Shown here in pieces: positions 1 to 12,313 of a stretch of DNA of 64,000 bases. Made by a program: the position numbers and the translations under genes. Each line of letters opens with the position of its first letter. Position 1 is the stretch's first letter. Below the pieces are notes generated by a model. The model did no database searches, had not been told where the DNA came from, and worked only from the letters and a program-made list of their open reading frames with translations. Source of the stretch: Lindgomyces ingoldianus (Eukaryota; Ascomycota; Dothideomycetes; Pleosporales; Lindgomycetaceae); contig NW_022985238.1 of the NCBI RefSeq assembly GCF_010093535.1, positions 54,141 through 118,140 of the forward strand, given 5' to 3'.

Positions 1-471
1 CCAACTACTGCGTTTAACTTGGACGAAGATTGAGAAACGTGATCACTTATGTACGCAGTAAGAGCCATTAAACAATGGCCTCCATGAAGCTATTGGATTG
101 ATATATTTTCCCTCGCTACCTCCCAAAAGGCAAACTGGCCGAGCAATCTACATTCTAGTCAGTCTGCCCGGCCTCCTCCCCAGCCTCCCAGAAGTCAGCA
201 TCCGCAGAAGGTATCATACCACTACCAGATAAGGAGAGAAGAAATCGAGAGAGGCTCATTCCCCCAGGCCACAGCGCAAAACTCAATGAAAGTAGTCGTC
301 CAGTGTGACATGAGAGCGTTTGGTGTGTGTGCATCGCCATTCGGGATTGGAGGGAAGTGATTGTGATGGTCGTGCTGCGTCAGACAATGGCGTGAGACCC
401 GCATGAAAGCTTGTCAAGGCTTCGGCTGTTCTGAATAGAGGAATTATGGTCGATGCACGCGGTGAAGTCAA
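1..471. other. Flank downstream of RAD23, no gene seen
   Basis: Only short overlapping open frames occur here and none resembles a protein family. The stretch contains the 3' flank of the RAD23 gene, which ends at 472 on the minus strand. Confidence 0.5.
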
Positions 472-1976
472 CTACTGCTCGTCGGGGTCCTCGGGCTGGT
501 CGAAGAGAAAATTCGCGGCCAACTCTTCATTCTTATCGCAGGCAAAGTAGGCCTGAATAACGAGATCACGTTCGAAGCCAAGCCGGCACAACTAGCGCAG
601 TCAGCGCCATGATATGACAAGAATAAGTTAACATACCCTCTCGATCGCCTCGCGCTCCTCCTCAGTGACGCTGATGGCCTGGGCACCGGGGGGCAGAGGG
701 GCGTCTTCGTCGGCATCCTCTGCAAGCAATTGCAAGAATTGATCGGGATGTTCAGCGATCATCTGAGCCAATTGCGGGTTTCCAGCTCCAACCTGTTGCA
801 GGATTGGCTCGAGCATTTGCGGCTGCTGTTGTACAACCTGTCGTAATTGCTGAAATTGTGGGTTGTTTCGCAGGAATTCAAGGCTGTTTCCACCAAGAGC
901 GCCACCAGATCCAGCTCCGGCCCCTCCAGAGCCGCCGGAACGAGCACCACCACTACCACCACCACCTCCTCCTCCTCCTCGGCCACCTTGTCCCGCTTGG
1001 GCAGCTGCCTCGAACAGATTTATCGGCTCATCACCTCCACCGGCAGTGGCGGTCGCTCCAGTGTTCCCACCAGTGGCAGGTGGTGGCGATGTCGGACCAC
1101 GAGCTTGTCTGGGGGACGCCTGCGACTCTTGGAGTGCGCCTTCGGGGATTCCCTGCGTTAGTGTTAGCAGATCGCCAATACAAATGGATCGTTGGATGTC
1201 TCACGGTCAGGAGGTATTCCACCGCACGATCGGGATTGAAGTATGCGGCGCGCATAGCCCTGTCAATATCAGCCCTCGCAAAGCCCATGCTCTCCATATT
1301 CGCAATAGCAGCGTCGCGCTCGCTGCCCATAGTCAAGGCTGACGGATCATTGAATCGCGGGCCCTCGGAAGCCTGCTGAGGAGGGGCTGGGGATGGAGTA
1401 GCCGGAGCATTTTGGGCGGTGGATGATGATTGTGCCGGTGCAGCAGGAGGTGCAGGAGTTTGGGCGGCCGCTGGAGTGGGCGTAGAGGGAGCTTTACTTG
1501 ATGAAGCTGCGGATGGCTTAGGCTGCAGCAACTGTTAGCAGGGTTACCAGGCAGTGGTAACTCGGATGCACCTTGGAGACCATGCACACGATGAAGCCCT
1601 TCTCCTCGATATTGTAGGATTCTACCGTGTTACCATCTTGGAGGATCTTGCCTATTTAGCCTGGTTAGAAACTGCAGCTGTATAGGTCTCAGAACCTCGA
1701 GGGCCCGCGGATGCGTCATACCGGAGTAGATCAACTTCTGCTGGGCGACGTCCCAGCCTTTATCCGCCTGGATCTTCGCCTTGATCTCGCCGATCTATAT
1801 GAAGGGGTCAGGTCAACCTTGCGCCAGCACGGGCAGGTCTTGGAGCTCTTTCATACCGTTTCCGATGGCTCGCCGTCGATGGTGAACTTGTTCTGCTTGA
1901 GATCCTGCGGCAAGGGTAAGCATCAGAGACGAGGTAAAGGCAGCGGAGGCGTCGGTACCTTGAAAGTGATCTTCAT
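472..1976 (-). CDS. RAD23: UV excision repair / ubiquitin shuttle protein Rad23
   Basis: Ubiquitin receptor that brings polyubiquitinated proteins to the proteasome and partners Rad4/XPC in nucleotide excision repair. Seven exons join in frame: 1959-1976, 1857-1904, 1722-1794, 1572-1651, 1205-1531, 637-1152 and 472-591, giving 393 residues, the usual size for fungal Rad23. The ubiquitin-like domain fills residues 1-73 (starts MKITFK, ends GFIVCMVSK). A Pro/Ala/Ser linker leads to UBA1 (about 143-182, [15 protein letters not shown]). A glycine run precedes the XPC-binding domain (about 269-325, [19 protein letters not shown]), and UBA2 closes the protein (about 345-385) with an acidic end, EDPDEQ. 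The start is fixed by the conserved ubiquitin-like N-terminus, whose first exon codes only six residues. The order UBL-UBA-XPCB-UBA is diagnostic and distinguishes it from Ddi1 and Dsk2. Confidence 0.95.
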
Positions 1977-4012
1977 GTTGGTGGGTGGTTGAGAGCAGTA
2001 TCTCTAGCTGCGAAGTAGGTGGTAGGAGATGGTGTGTTGGGGAGAGTGAGGTGGGGAAGTCGTGGGTATTTGTCGCCACGAAAGGGCTGCTGGTTTAATA
2101 TAAGGTGTGGTCAGTGTGGCGCTGGAAGGTCCGTAAATCAGGCTCCAGTGTAAATGCAACTTGGTGCAGTGTTTGCTCAGGACGAGCGAAGGCGATGGAA
2201 GAGCCCAGTGATCAAGGCAGAATTGCGTCTTCGTCTTCTGGTTGCGGGACCGCCAAGCCACCGGCGACACAATTCGCCGGTGTGGCGGTGTTGGTGGGTG
2301 AGTAATCGGGAGGCTATGGGAGGATCACGTGGGGTAATCTCCTGCTACCCCTGCTAGCGCTCACTCGCTTCAATCACTCAACCCGTGGCCCGCATCGGAA
2401 CCCATCTATCCAAGATGGCATCCATGCTTCCACCATCCCGTCTCTCCGTCAGCCGCATCCGCGATGCAAGTTTGCGTTTCTTTTGTCTTCTGCGTCACGA
2501 ATCGCGAATCGCCCGCCACTGGACATGAGGGGCACTGGCTTCGGGTGACAGTCGTGACATCTCAGACACTAGCCGCAGCAGTGCCTGCAACGCACACGTC
2601 CTGTGCCACTATCTGCACCTGTCGTGCTCGCGGGGCATATAGGCAATAGACTCGATAGCGGTCCATTCTCCGTGTCGCCTTCAGGTCGTAGCGCCTCGCG
2701 GCGAGAGTAAACGCCTGTTAGTGTCCTCAACGGTTGACGCTCACGGGGTTGTTTTGCGAAAGCAAACGTCTCAAACAACGCGCTCAGGAAATGAAGGACC
2801 TCACCGTAACAGGTCCGTCCAAACACTCAGACAGGCTTCCCTTGGCTCGCTCGTTGTCAAAACAGCGTTTGGCGGAGGTCGGCCAGAAGCCCGGCCACAT
2901 TATTGGTTAGTATCACAATTTCTCCGTGTGTTTCTTGTCTTTTTCTCCTCACTAGTCGGCTTGCTCTTCTAGAAGCACACCTGGCCGCCGACGACCAAGA
3001 GCCAGTCGCTCAACTTTCGGCCCTCCTACTCAATGCTGCAGCGCCAATGTTTCTCTTTGTACCTCTGACCAGCTCGCGAGTCGGGAAGCCTGCAACAATG
3101 GTGGTGCAAAAGGCCGATTTTCGATGCAGCGACCATTCGCTCCTCCGAATGCATGTCGCGCATCCGGGATCTTTGCTGCTGATCCTTGTCGCGCTCCACC
3201 ATGTCCAACGCGTGCTGCAGGCTCTTGCCCACAAAACAATGTTCCAACTAAGCCTTCCCACCTCCTTCTAAATATGTTATCTTTCTCGTGGGTCCCACAT
3301 GCTCTGCGCCATTTTGCTCTGTCCTTCGTTCTACTCTTCGCTCGCTTTCATCTCCAACCACCTTCGTTTCTACACCTGCACCTCCTTCGTCACTGGCAAA
3401 ATCCGACCTCAACCCCGACGACCTGGAATTTGGTTATTAAACGAAGACACCCGGCCCTAGGCTGCTGCACAAGCCACACTTTGGAAAACGTGAAACTGCC
3501 ACTTTGGGCCTCCGCGTTGTCCTCGATCGCGTTGGCCTTATAAGACTGACATATATTACTGGCCCCATCATTTCGTCTCGTTCCTCTCACGCGTTCAGTC
3601 TCGTGCTTGTCTTTGTCCCCGCGATCCGCGATCTGCTACGCGGGGATCTGATACCTCTTTCAACCGCATTATTTTCGCGTCTTTCCCACAAGTCCTCCAC
3701 TCTGCCATCGACGCATCTCCAACTGCTATGGCTGAGACCTCGTCCTCGTAGAAGAGCTGGAACGGGGGCATCCTACATTCGTTTTATCACTCCTGGGCCA
3801 ATAGCACTCGTTCTAGCACTTCATTGGACGCAGTCGACGCATTATACGCATCTGTGCTCCCCGAAAACGCAAAGACCGAAATTCGACCCCCAGCATCAGG
3901 CCAGCAGTGGCATCCTGGCTCCAAAGCTGTGCCCCACTCAGCCTCCCTTTCAAACACTCAATTACCTCTCCATCCCTCTTGAGTCAAAGCAGGAGCTTTT
4001 GCTGGCAACAGC
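1977..4012. other. Divergent intergenic region, 2 kb
   Basis: Lies between RAD23 (-) and the four-TM protein gene (+), so it carries both promoters. The half nearest the plus-strand gene is rich in C and T on the plus strand (for example 3250-3400), as is common in long fungal 5' leaders. Open frames here (for example 3026-3247 minus and 3504-4235 plus) have no family features, and the latter overlaps the start of the real gene in another frame. Confidence 0.5.
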
Positions 4013-5395
4013 ATGTTTCGATCTCGCCGGTTCTTCCTCTCCCTTCTCGGGGTGGTTACTTGGTCTACCACCGCTGCCGACACCGTCATCTCCATTCTCG
4101 ACGCAGCCTCTCTACTGGGTACGAAAGTCTCCTTCGCTGGTGTCCTCATTGCAGCAAGCGCCTTGGATGTTGTTTGTCTGTGTTGTATTGGGTTGTTTTC
4201 GGCCGAGTATGCTTGGAAAAGAGATGGAATCGTAAGAACGTCATCTAGTGCAAGACGTATCTTGGCATTGTCTTGCATTCTACCTTCGATGGCTGCCATG
4301 GTATTGTCGCTGGCCTCGATCATCACTATTAAGATAAGAGCAAAGGAAATATCCTCCGCTAAATCCTCAGCCGCAATTAACAATTGGCCTGGAGACCTCG
4401 CTCCACAATTCGCCATATGGGGCTTGGCTTGCCTGTGCCAGATTGCGCTGTACACCTCGCCAATATGGGCGAAACCAACCAATGGAACCGAACAGTCGGT
4501 TTCATCTTCAGGTTCAAGAGACTCTGTCATGTCAGAGGTTCGTACTTCCAACCAGACCATGAATTTACACATGGTAGAAGCAACACAGCCAGCTTCGCCA
4601 CTGGCACTGCCATCTCCTACCTTTTCGGCCCGCTCGTCTCACTCCCTCAAGTCTTGGAAGGAGTCACTGAATCACGTCGTCCATCCTGTTACCTCTCGGA
4701 CGAAGCTTATCAACCGGCCTTCCTTTTCACGGGATGCTCGAAGCATCTATTCTGATTCTCACTCCATTTCTAACGTCTCTCAACCTGATGGCTTCGACAC
4801 TTGGGATACCAGCAGTGTTGATTCACAGGCTAGAGACGCTGTGATGCAATCTGCACCACCTCGAGGCACGGTTTTAGGTACCGCCTTAGAACCCATTCCA
4901 GGTAGCCGACCTGCGTCGCCGGCTCACGCTTTGGATGGTCCTTTCCTCGAGGAATCCGATGGAAGGGCATCTCCTGCTCTTTCTTTACCTCCAAAGATGT
5001 ATCCAGACACGTCTCGACCTCCAAGCCCTGCTGTCAGCGAAGCACACATTCATCCACTCTTCAGGACCGAGAGTCCAGTTCCACCTCCAGAGGCTACGCC
5101 CGGGACAAGCATAATGGCCTCACCTCTAAGCAACCAGGTGATTGCATGTCCACCACGACCATACAGCCGTATGCGATCCAATAGCCGTGCTGCGAGCCCA
5201 AGTCCTCTCATGCACTCTCAATCATTTCATGACCGCACCATGAACCCTCAGCGATCTTCTCGAAGCCCTTCTCCTCCCAGTCGGGAGATGACCCCACCGA
5301 TCCCAGATTTTGTCCTCACCTCGTCGCCGAGAAGCAGCTTAAGTGGAACGCAGACGAGAAAGAAGATTAATCTTTACGTTGATACGGGCCGATGA
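4013..5395 (+). CDS. Four-TM membrane protein with Ser/Pro-rich tail
   Basis: Unrecognised 460-residue protein from a single exon. Four hydrophobic segments lie at about residues 7-28, 40-62, 83-106 and 129-151, joined by short loops. After residue 155 the chain becomes a hydrophilic tail dominated by Ser, Pro and Arg, with several SPSP/RPPSP-like motifs that look like phosphorylation or SH3-type binding sites. The first Met (MFRSRRFFLS) is followed at once by the first TM segment, which supports this start; the basic residues before it fit a cytoplasmic N-terminus. Both ends are then predicted to face the cytoplasm (inference). The arrangement is reminiscent of small fungal four-TM proteins of unknown function. 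I see no catalytic motif. Confidence 0.75.
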   Translation: MFRSRRFFLSLLGVVTWSTTAADTVISILDAASLLGTKVSFAGVLIAASALDVVCLCCIGLFSAEYAWKRDGIVRTSSSARRILALSCILPSMAAMVLSLASIITIKIRAKEISSAKSSAAINNWPGDLAPQFAIWGLACLCQIALYTSPIWAKPTNGTEQSVSSSGSRDSVMSEVRTSNQTMNLHMVEATQPASPLALPSPTFSARSSHSLKSWKESLNHVVHPVTSRTKLINRPSFSRDARSIYSDSHSISNVSQPDGFDTWDTSSVDSQARDAVMQSAPPRGTVLGTALEPIPGSRPASPAHALDGPFLEESDGRASPALSLPPKMYPDTSRPPSPAVSEAHIHPLFRTESPVPPPEATPGTSIMASPLSNQVIACPPRPYSRMRSNSRAASPSPLMHSQSFHDRTMNPQRSSRSPSPPSREMTPPIPDFVLTSSPRSSLSGTQTRKKINLYVDTGR

Positions 5396-7502
5396 CCATT
5401 CCAATTTACGTTCGGGAGGCCTTTTTGGTGTATAGGCATGACTACGGATCTAATGTCGGGCGTAATCCTAATGGGCGACATGTAATCCTTACGAGAAACG
5501 ATCCATTTCTCACGTATGCTATGCCCCAGGCACTATCCATCTTTGGGGGTCTTCTACATTCTGTCGTTGCGAGCCTCCATCTTTGGAAACCTTGAATCTT
5601 ATGAGCGTTTGGTCTGGCGTTCTGTGTTTGTTTTGGGAGGGGTTGGGGGTACAGGAAAACAAATGCAGTCCTTATTAGTATTACCTTTAATCGGTCCACG
5701 CCACTGGCTGGGCGTGTTCGGATAGGGTGCCATGTGGTAGGGCTGGGTTGGGCTGGGATGTATTGAGAGTGTACGTGATATTGAAATATGTGTTCAGGAT
5801 CCTCCAGGTAGCAATCTACCAATTAAAGAATCAAACGTTGTTGACTTACCTCTTGGGATGCTGGGAGCAATGGTTTTGCATATGTGTATATTAGATGCAA
5901 GTGACTGATGGAGGTGACGGCGTCGAGTCTATTTCGACGTCTGATGGGACATTGCCATGCAACTTTTTATCTTAAAAAAAAATATGCACCATGTACTAAA
6001 ATGAGCCTTGAAATGGACCATTCTTCTCAACATACATTTCATTGTCCTCGCAATGGTGGACTCAAATGCTGGACGTTGCTAACTTGTGTGAAGGCGTGTG
6101 CTCAATCAGAAGCATCTATAAATATCCTGACACGAGCATCAAAAAACCTTCAACGCATCCCCGTCGCCCAATTGCAGGCTCACGTTCCATATATCTACAA
6201 TAGCGCCATCTACAATTTCATTCCCATTCACCAAGAGCGCCCACCCCGGAGCATCGAAGAGTTCTAACGGCGAAGATGGCGCCGAGGGTCACGGGTAATG
6301 ACGTTTGGTCCCGAAACGTTTGTGAAGCAAGACAGGGCGGACGTTCGAGAACAAGCGTAGTACCACAGAGTCAGCGTTAGCGAGCCCATCATGTAAATAA
6401 TGAAGAAAGACTTAAAAAGGACTCTGAACGAATGCCGCCATGCATCGAAATGATCATGTCGTGATATGTGCAAAATTTAGTCGCTTATTACCCTGATTGG
6501 GAAAGCTTAGCTTCTGCAGCTTGCGCATTGCCTTTGCGGCTGTGGTTGGCGAGCCGTCTTGGACATTGCTCTCTTGTGTGCCACTTGCAGTTGCGGGGAT
6601 GGAGCCCGTTCAGTCTGCAATACCTCACAATATCAACATCTATAATAGCAAAATTCTTATAATTTCATCCTCAGTGAATACGATTGTCTGCAGCGTCGGG
6701 AGTCAGCGCTGGACCGTGGCAACTCGACGGCGCAGAATCCTTGTCAAATCCCCCTAATCTGGACTAGCGCGTCCTTTTCTAAGAGATCCCAAGCAACCCT
6801 TCACCATTGCGAGCATCCTTTTCGACCTCTTACACCTTCGACAGTTCGCAGACTTGCGTCCTCACCAGCCTCTATTTTCTCCTCATTGGCACTCTTGTCC
6901 ACTTTCTCGCTGTGTGCAGCGTCGTTTGCATCCCCCCGTGCCGCAGCTCAGTGGAGCATTTTGTTCTTTTTGCAAGGGTGTTTTCTGACAGCCGTCCTCA
7001 AATCCGACGAGTAGACCTACACCTCCAGCGATTCGAGAACTCTACCTAGTTCGAATCATCTCCTGCGGCTAGAGGATGAGTCTCTAAGTAGGTGATTTTG
7101 CTCTTGGTTTCCGTTTTGCCTCCCTAATCATTCCGCCACGGGGATCAGTGGTCTTCTTAGCAGTAAGAATTTCATCCCCAACCACCATCTTCATCCCATT
7201 CACTCGGAATTTATCTAGCGGGTTCACCATCCCCACAATTGTTTGCCTCTTGCTGCAAGTGGGCCAGAATTTCTCCAGGTCTCCTGTCTTCATTTGCACG
7301 GCTGACAGCCCTGTGCCTCAGGTCCATCATCTGCCATCAAGTCTTCACCCACAAAAACATTATTGAACAACCTACGCTTAGCTCTCTAGACCTGTAAGCC
7401 TCCCGTCCACTCCTCTATTTCATTCAAATGCCGCGAATGCCGTTGGGCTTCTGTGAGCATGATCACGAGCTAATGCATTGCTTGTTTAGGAGTCTTGCGA
7501 CA
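5396..7502. other. Intergenic region, 2.1 kb
   Basis: Between two plus-strand genes. An open frame at 5908-6267 has no family features and unusual composition. From about 6750 to 7500 the plus strand is pyrimidine-rich, with a CT-rich stretch just before the next start codon at 7503, as expected of a promoter and 5' leader. I see nothing else. Confidence 0.45.
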
Positions 7503-10500
7503 ATGCCGCCGAAGCGCAAGACAAAGCCCGCAAAGGCCAACACACCGACTCCTCAGCCAAAGATGCAGCGTATGTACTTTCCGCCCTACTCTCTCTGCTT
7601 AATTATCAATGCCGCCAAACCCATGCTAACAGGGTCACTTGGCAGCGGCTGGCGAAATCCGGCCTAGCGCCACTAAGCGAAAGAGTAGTGTTGTTCAAGG
7701 AGGAAAGACCTCGCGTCTTCAACCCTCTGAACCTCTACATATGACTACGCGCGCTGCTTCCAAAGCAGCTTCTAATAATACCAGTCCTGCTGCACCCTCC
7801 ACCATCGACGGAAGCAGTCGCAGGAGTTCCCTCAACGACCTCGCGCAAGATGATGGCGGTGTTTCTGACACGGAAGAACGCCCAGCCAAGCGCAGCCGCC
7901 TGTCGACAGATTCTGGTTCGCCGCAGGAGCCTTTCGCATCCCAAATTCCATTGAATGGGTCGCAAACTATCAACGACACTAAATCAACGTCTCGTCGTGG
8001 TTCGACTGCAACGAAGCCCGCAAGCAAAAAGCGACGAGCATCCAGCGACTCTACCGAATCTAGCAAAACTGTTGGCGCTCGTCCGAATGGTCCGAATGCT
8101 GCGAATGGTGTTTTTGCTCGCAACGAAAAGGACATGTCCGAGAAACAGCCACGCCGCAAGAAGCGCAAGACGAGCGCAACTCCTCCTGAGCCCACTGAAC
8201 CACCACCTGAACTAACCGACGCTTCTACGCCTCCGGGCTCACCAGAGCAGCCTCCAGATATTGAGAGCAGCCAAAATGTCCAAACTATTCTTCCTGCCAC
8301 CAATGGTGAGGTACCTGCAAAGGCCGCTAAGCGACTTCCGGGTCGTCGCCGCCAGCCGCATGCGAACGTGGTCGTAGAAACGGATCTCCGTCGACAGCTC
8401 CCACTCAAGATGGACTATCGCGCTCTTGCCAAGCAGCAAAAAGTCATGCTTGACGAATTGTCGAGGCGGTCTATCCAAGTTCTGAACAACGATTCCGAGT
8501 CTTACAAGAATCTTCCCGAGTATCAAGAGACGATCGCCGCATTGAATGAACATAGGGATCGTAGACTTGATCAGCTCAATGCTCAGCGCCAGAACAGGCT
8601 AGACGCTGAGGAGCGAGTGTGTGCGGGCCAAGAGCACAATTTCAAAAACCAGCACATTGTAAGTATTATTTGAGCAATATTCACGTATCGCTAACACATG
8701 TGTAGAACACATTCAAGACGCTTCAGGACAACCTCATGTTGCATATATATTATGACATGAAGCAGTTACACCGCGAAATGAAAGCCCATGAAGGTGCCAC
8801 TGATGATGAAGTGAGTGAGAACCATTACGCAAAACGTTTGCTTTTGCTAACATAGTTCAGGAAAATATCATTGAGCCCACGCACACGGACTTCCCTGCGC
8901 TCAACGGCGATGATCGATTGGGATCTCAGTATGCCTCTCGTAGCAGGGCGTACATCGAGACTGAACGTATGATTGCTGAAGAAGATAGCCGTGGTCGCCT
9001 CGGTGGGTTAGTGCAATCGTTTATGACCAGTGACGAGGACTTGAACGATTCGATCGGGAAAGTACCCGCCGGATTTGCGCAATTTACTGGTCCTCCACGC
9101 GACGAAGCCATTGCGTTGTACAACGTCGCTAGTCTTGCTGAAGCGGCCGAAGAAATTGAGAAGACGCCGGCACCATCAGAAGCATCAGCTATCATCCTAA
9201 ACGAACAGGCCGATGCTCTGTTCATACTTGCATCCGTCTCTGCCGACAGGCCACAAGAGCCAACTCATGGTGAGAAACAACTGTCAACTGTGCCCCCTAG
9301 CCAAGTCGTCACTCCGGTACCACAGACAGAGCTACAGAGACAGACTTCACCATTCGCGCCCATGTCCACTGCATCAACTGCCATGTCCTTGGAAACGGCT
9401 AGGAGCAGTCCGGCAAAACAGTCACAAGCTCCAGAGACCTTCACGCCCACCCCTCTCCAGCAAGAGCCTCATGTTGTTCAACCCGGAAAGGAATCAGACA
9501 CATCCAAGAAGGAAACGCCTGTCAAAGTCTCCACTCACCGGATCATGGATATCCTTAATGATGATCAAGATATCGCCCTACCAAGATCACGAGAATCTAG
9601 GGCTTCAATTCTGGACCATACTCCCTCTGCCAGTCCGTCTCGTCGACCAAGTGCCAGCCACAGCCAACACCCGTCTCAGAATGGTTCGCTCCGTATGGAA
9701 GCCCTTTATCACAGTCAAGAACAATCAGTCTCTCGGGAGATGGGAACTCCGTCCGAAGCTTCCGCAGGTATCTCCCAGCAGCGCTCACCGCCTCCAAGCA
9801 GTCAGTTCTGGTCCAGCAAAAACCTTGGGTCCCCAAAAGAGCATGCTCCTGAGGCCCTACCAGACAAAAACCCTCTTGACCGAATTAAGCGCATGTTGGA
9901 TGCTAAAAAGCAGAACATGTTAGAGCACCACGCAACAGACGGATATCATGGGTCCCAGGCATCGCAAGGATCACAGGGCCAGCAAACACAGCAAGGACCT
10001 CCATCTCGGCGTGGTAGTCTTGAACGACCCAACATGGCTCCGCCTTTCGCCCGAGCCTTCAATTCGTATGATCGTCCAGAGAGCCGCGGTGAATCTCGCC
10101 GACCATCTGCGGCCTCTCCTCCAACAGGTCATTATTCCTATAATCATTCTCCACACGAATCGCATGCCGCTCCGTATGTACCGCCATCACGTCATACCTC
10201 TGCCGATCAAGGATCTCGTCAATGGAACGATGGCAGACGTCTGAGCGGGCCTCCTACACCGCATCAACCACCTCCACCCGCACCATATGGCGCTCCTCCG
10301 TATCAACCCTACAATCCTGACTACAGCAGGCCAGGGCCAACTCCACCGACGCATCAGAGCCCGTACCCACCACCAAATGCTCACTCGATGCCGCCATCCA
10401 GCCAGCCCCTACCGGCGAAACCCCCAGGGCCACCAGCCCAGGTCACCTATCGCTTCGCGCACTATGACCCAGCTCCACCAATGATTACATATCCCCAGGC

Positions 10501-10960
10501 GTCACCTCCAACTTATCCTACAAGTTCCCACCCCCCTCCTCACGCTATTCCCCCACCACCCCCTCATTACGCAACTCCGTACAATGCATCCCACCAATAT
10601 CAAGGCTACGTTCCGCCACCAGGCAGCTTCCAAGCTCCACCACCGCCGCCACCGCAGCCCATGTCCCAATATCCCCCACTAAAAATCCACCAGTATGGCG
10701 GCCAACGCATCCTCCCGGCCAACATGGCTCCTCCACTACCGCAGTCCCCAATGTCGCCTTATGGCCCGCCTCCGCATGCTCCGGCCTTCTCGCAGCAAGC
10801 AGGTCCACCCAAGCCTCATTATGAGCACCCACCTTCAGCATCTCAGGAGCGCTCTATCCAGGAGTCTCGTCCGCGTCGCCAGTACCGCTCTTGGCATGCT
10901 CCAGGCACGGAGTTCAGGAGCTACCAGGGTCCGAATCAGAGGGGTCGTCGGGGCGGTTGA
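7503..10960 (+). CDS. Large nuclear-looking coiled-coil / proline-rich protein, unrecognised
   Basis: Four exons join cleanly, 7503-7569, 7646-8658, 8706-8810 and 8861-10960, giving 1,094 residues; the introns have GTATGT, GTAAGT and GTGAGT donors. The start MPPKRKTKPAK is the first ATG compatible with the first splice. Residues about 1-200 are Ser/Thr-rich with basic clusters (KKRR, RRKKRK) that look like nuclear localisation signals. A more conserved-looking block (about 270-480) is rich in charged residues and Leu and predicts helix or coiled coil: it begins around LKMDYRALAKQQKVMLDEL and runs across exon 3 (NTFKTLQDNLMLHIYYDM). The last 500 residues are Pro/Gln/Tyr-rich and disordered, ending in RGRRGG, a possible RNA-binding or methylated arginine tail. 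The coiled-coil region faintly recalls Sds3/Dep1-type corepressor subunits, but I would not call it that. A chromatin or RNA role is inference. Confidence 0.8.
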
Positions 10961-12313
10961 GAGAAAAGTTTATTACCTTTCCCGTTTCCATATCTATGTT
11001 CATTGTGAGCCCCATGTCCTTGTCCATCCACATTCCCAGTCTGAGTCCTGTGTACTCCAATCCAACTTTTACAACCCTTTTATCACCCATTTTGCTCTTG
11101 CATGCAGATCTTGTCCCCTGCCCCTTTCCCCTGGCTTTCGGTTCTGAATTTTGGTTTCGGCCTCTGGCCTTTTTTTTTTGGTTTCTGTCTTTGTTTTGCC
11201 TTCCTTTCATGTAATTTTGTGGTTCTTGTGCATTTTTGCATAGCATGGCGATGGTTTCTGTCGGGCTTTGGCCCTCTTCTTTGATACCATAGGCTGGCTG
11301 GCTGGTGCATCTGGCGTTGAGGAGATTGATTGTATTGTAGTATAGTGAAGCTTTGGACATGACAATGGAGTGGTTGATTGTGCATATCTATACGTGTGGT
11401 ATGACGTGCAATGTGATGTGTGTAGTTGTTGGAGTGAATCAATGCAGTTCATGTCGCTGTATTAGGGTGGAATGGCGAGTTGCAAAGGGCATGGAGGGTT
11501 AGTGGTGAACACAAGAGAATGTAGAGTAATAAACATAAATCCTCACAGTGTACTAGCCAAGCTAAAAGGGTGTTTCCATTCCTAATGACGCTCTAGCCTA
11601 GGTATATCGTAGAAGCGCAAGAGGAGCAGTGCTAAGTTTCAACCTTCGAAAACGTCCCACATCCTACCCAAGCCGCTTCACCAGTATCTACGTCTTTTCG
11701 CAACCCCCTTTCTACTTGCTATCCCAACCTCCACCTTTCCTCAAATCTAGCTGAAGGAACAAGTTGTCAAACTCTCTACGTTTTTTCTAAACGTCCAGGA
11801 ACTACGGAATTGCATACCCTAGACGTACAAGATCCTTCTGTGTACGGTGTTGGGTGGGTAAGAAAGGGTGTAGGGGCTTACTAGATGGCTGGGAGAATAA
11901 AGAGTGGGGGAAGAATGCAGTGAAATATAATGGTGGTAATAAAGGGGGGAGGCAATCTCAATATCCTAGAGTAGTAGTACACCAGCAGTCTCCAGGCGGG
12001 AGAATTAGAATAGAGATGAAGTTTCCGGATGCTTGCTGGAGTGAGATGGAGAGGAAGAGGATGCTATGTTATGTGAGGAATCAGGGCTTCAGTGAAGCCT
12101 GATGCGTGGCTGGTAGATGGACAATGTGACCGTGGATGTCCAGAACATTCATATGGATCTCCACAGTCTGGACCAGCTTTGCTATATCTAAACAGTCCAT
12201 TCAATGATGGAGCAGTTCCAGCACCACAGCCCCAAGCTCACCCCTCAATCCCCACCCCAGGGAATGCCCCCCCCCTTCATCCCGAACAAACGCAGTGAGC
12301 GCACCAAACACAC
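10961..12313. other. Convergent intergenic region
   Basis: 3' flanks of the large plus-strand gene (ends 10960) and of ESS2 (minus, ends 12314). It includes a T-rich stretch at about 11160-11240 typical of a 3' untranslated region. Open frames here show no family features. Confidence 0.5.

Noticed and set aside
804..1379. 191-residue open frame on the plus strand, and others overlapping it
   Set aside because: They are opposite-strand shadows of the RAD23 exons, whose domains are unmistakable.
3504..4235. 243-residue plus-strand open frame
   Set aside because: Low-complexity, pyrimidine-driven composition; it overlaps the four-TM gene start in another frame, and no family features are seen.
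7045..7075. AGTTCGAATCATC, tRNA B-box-like
   Set aside because: No A-box or cloverleaf around it.
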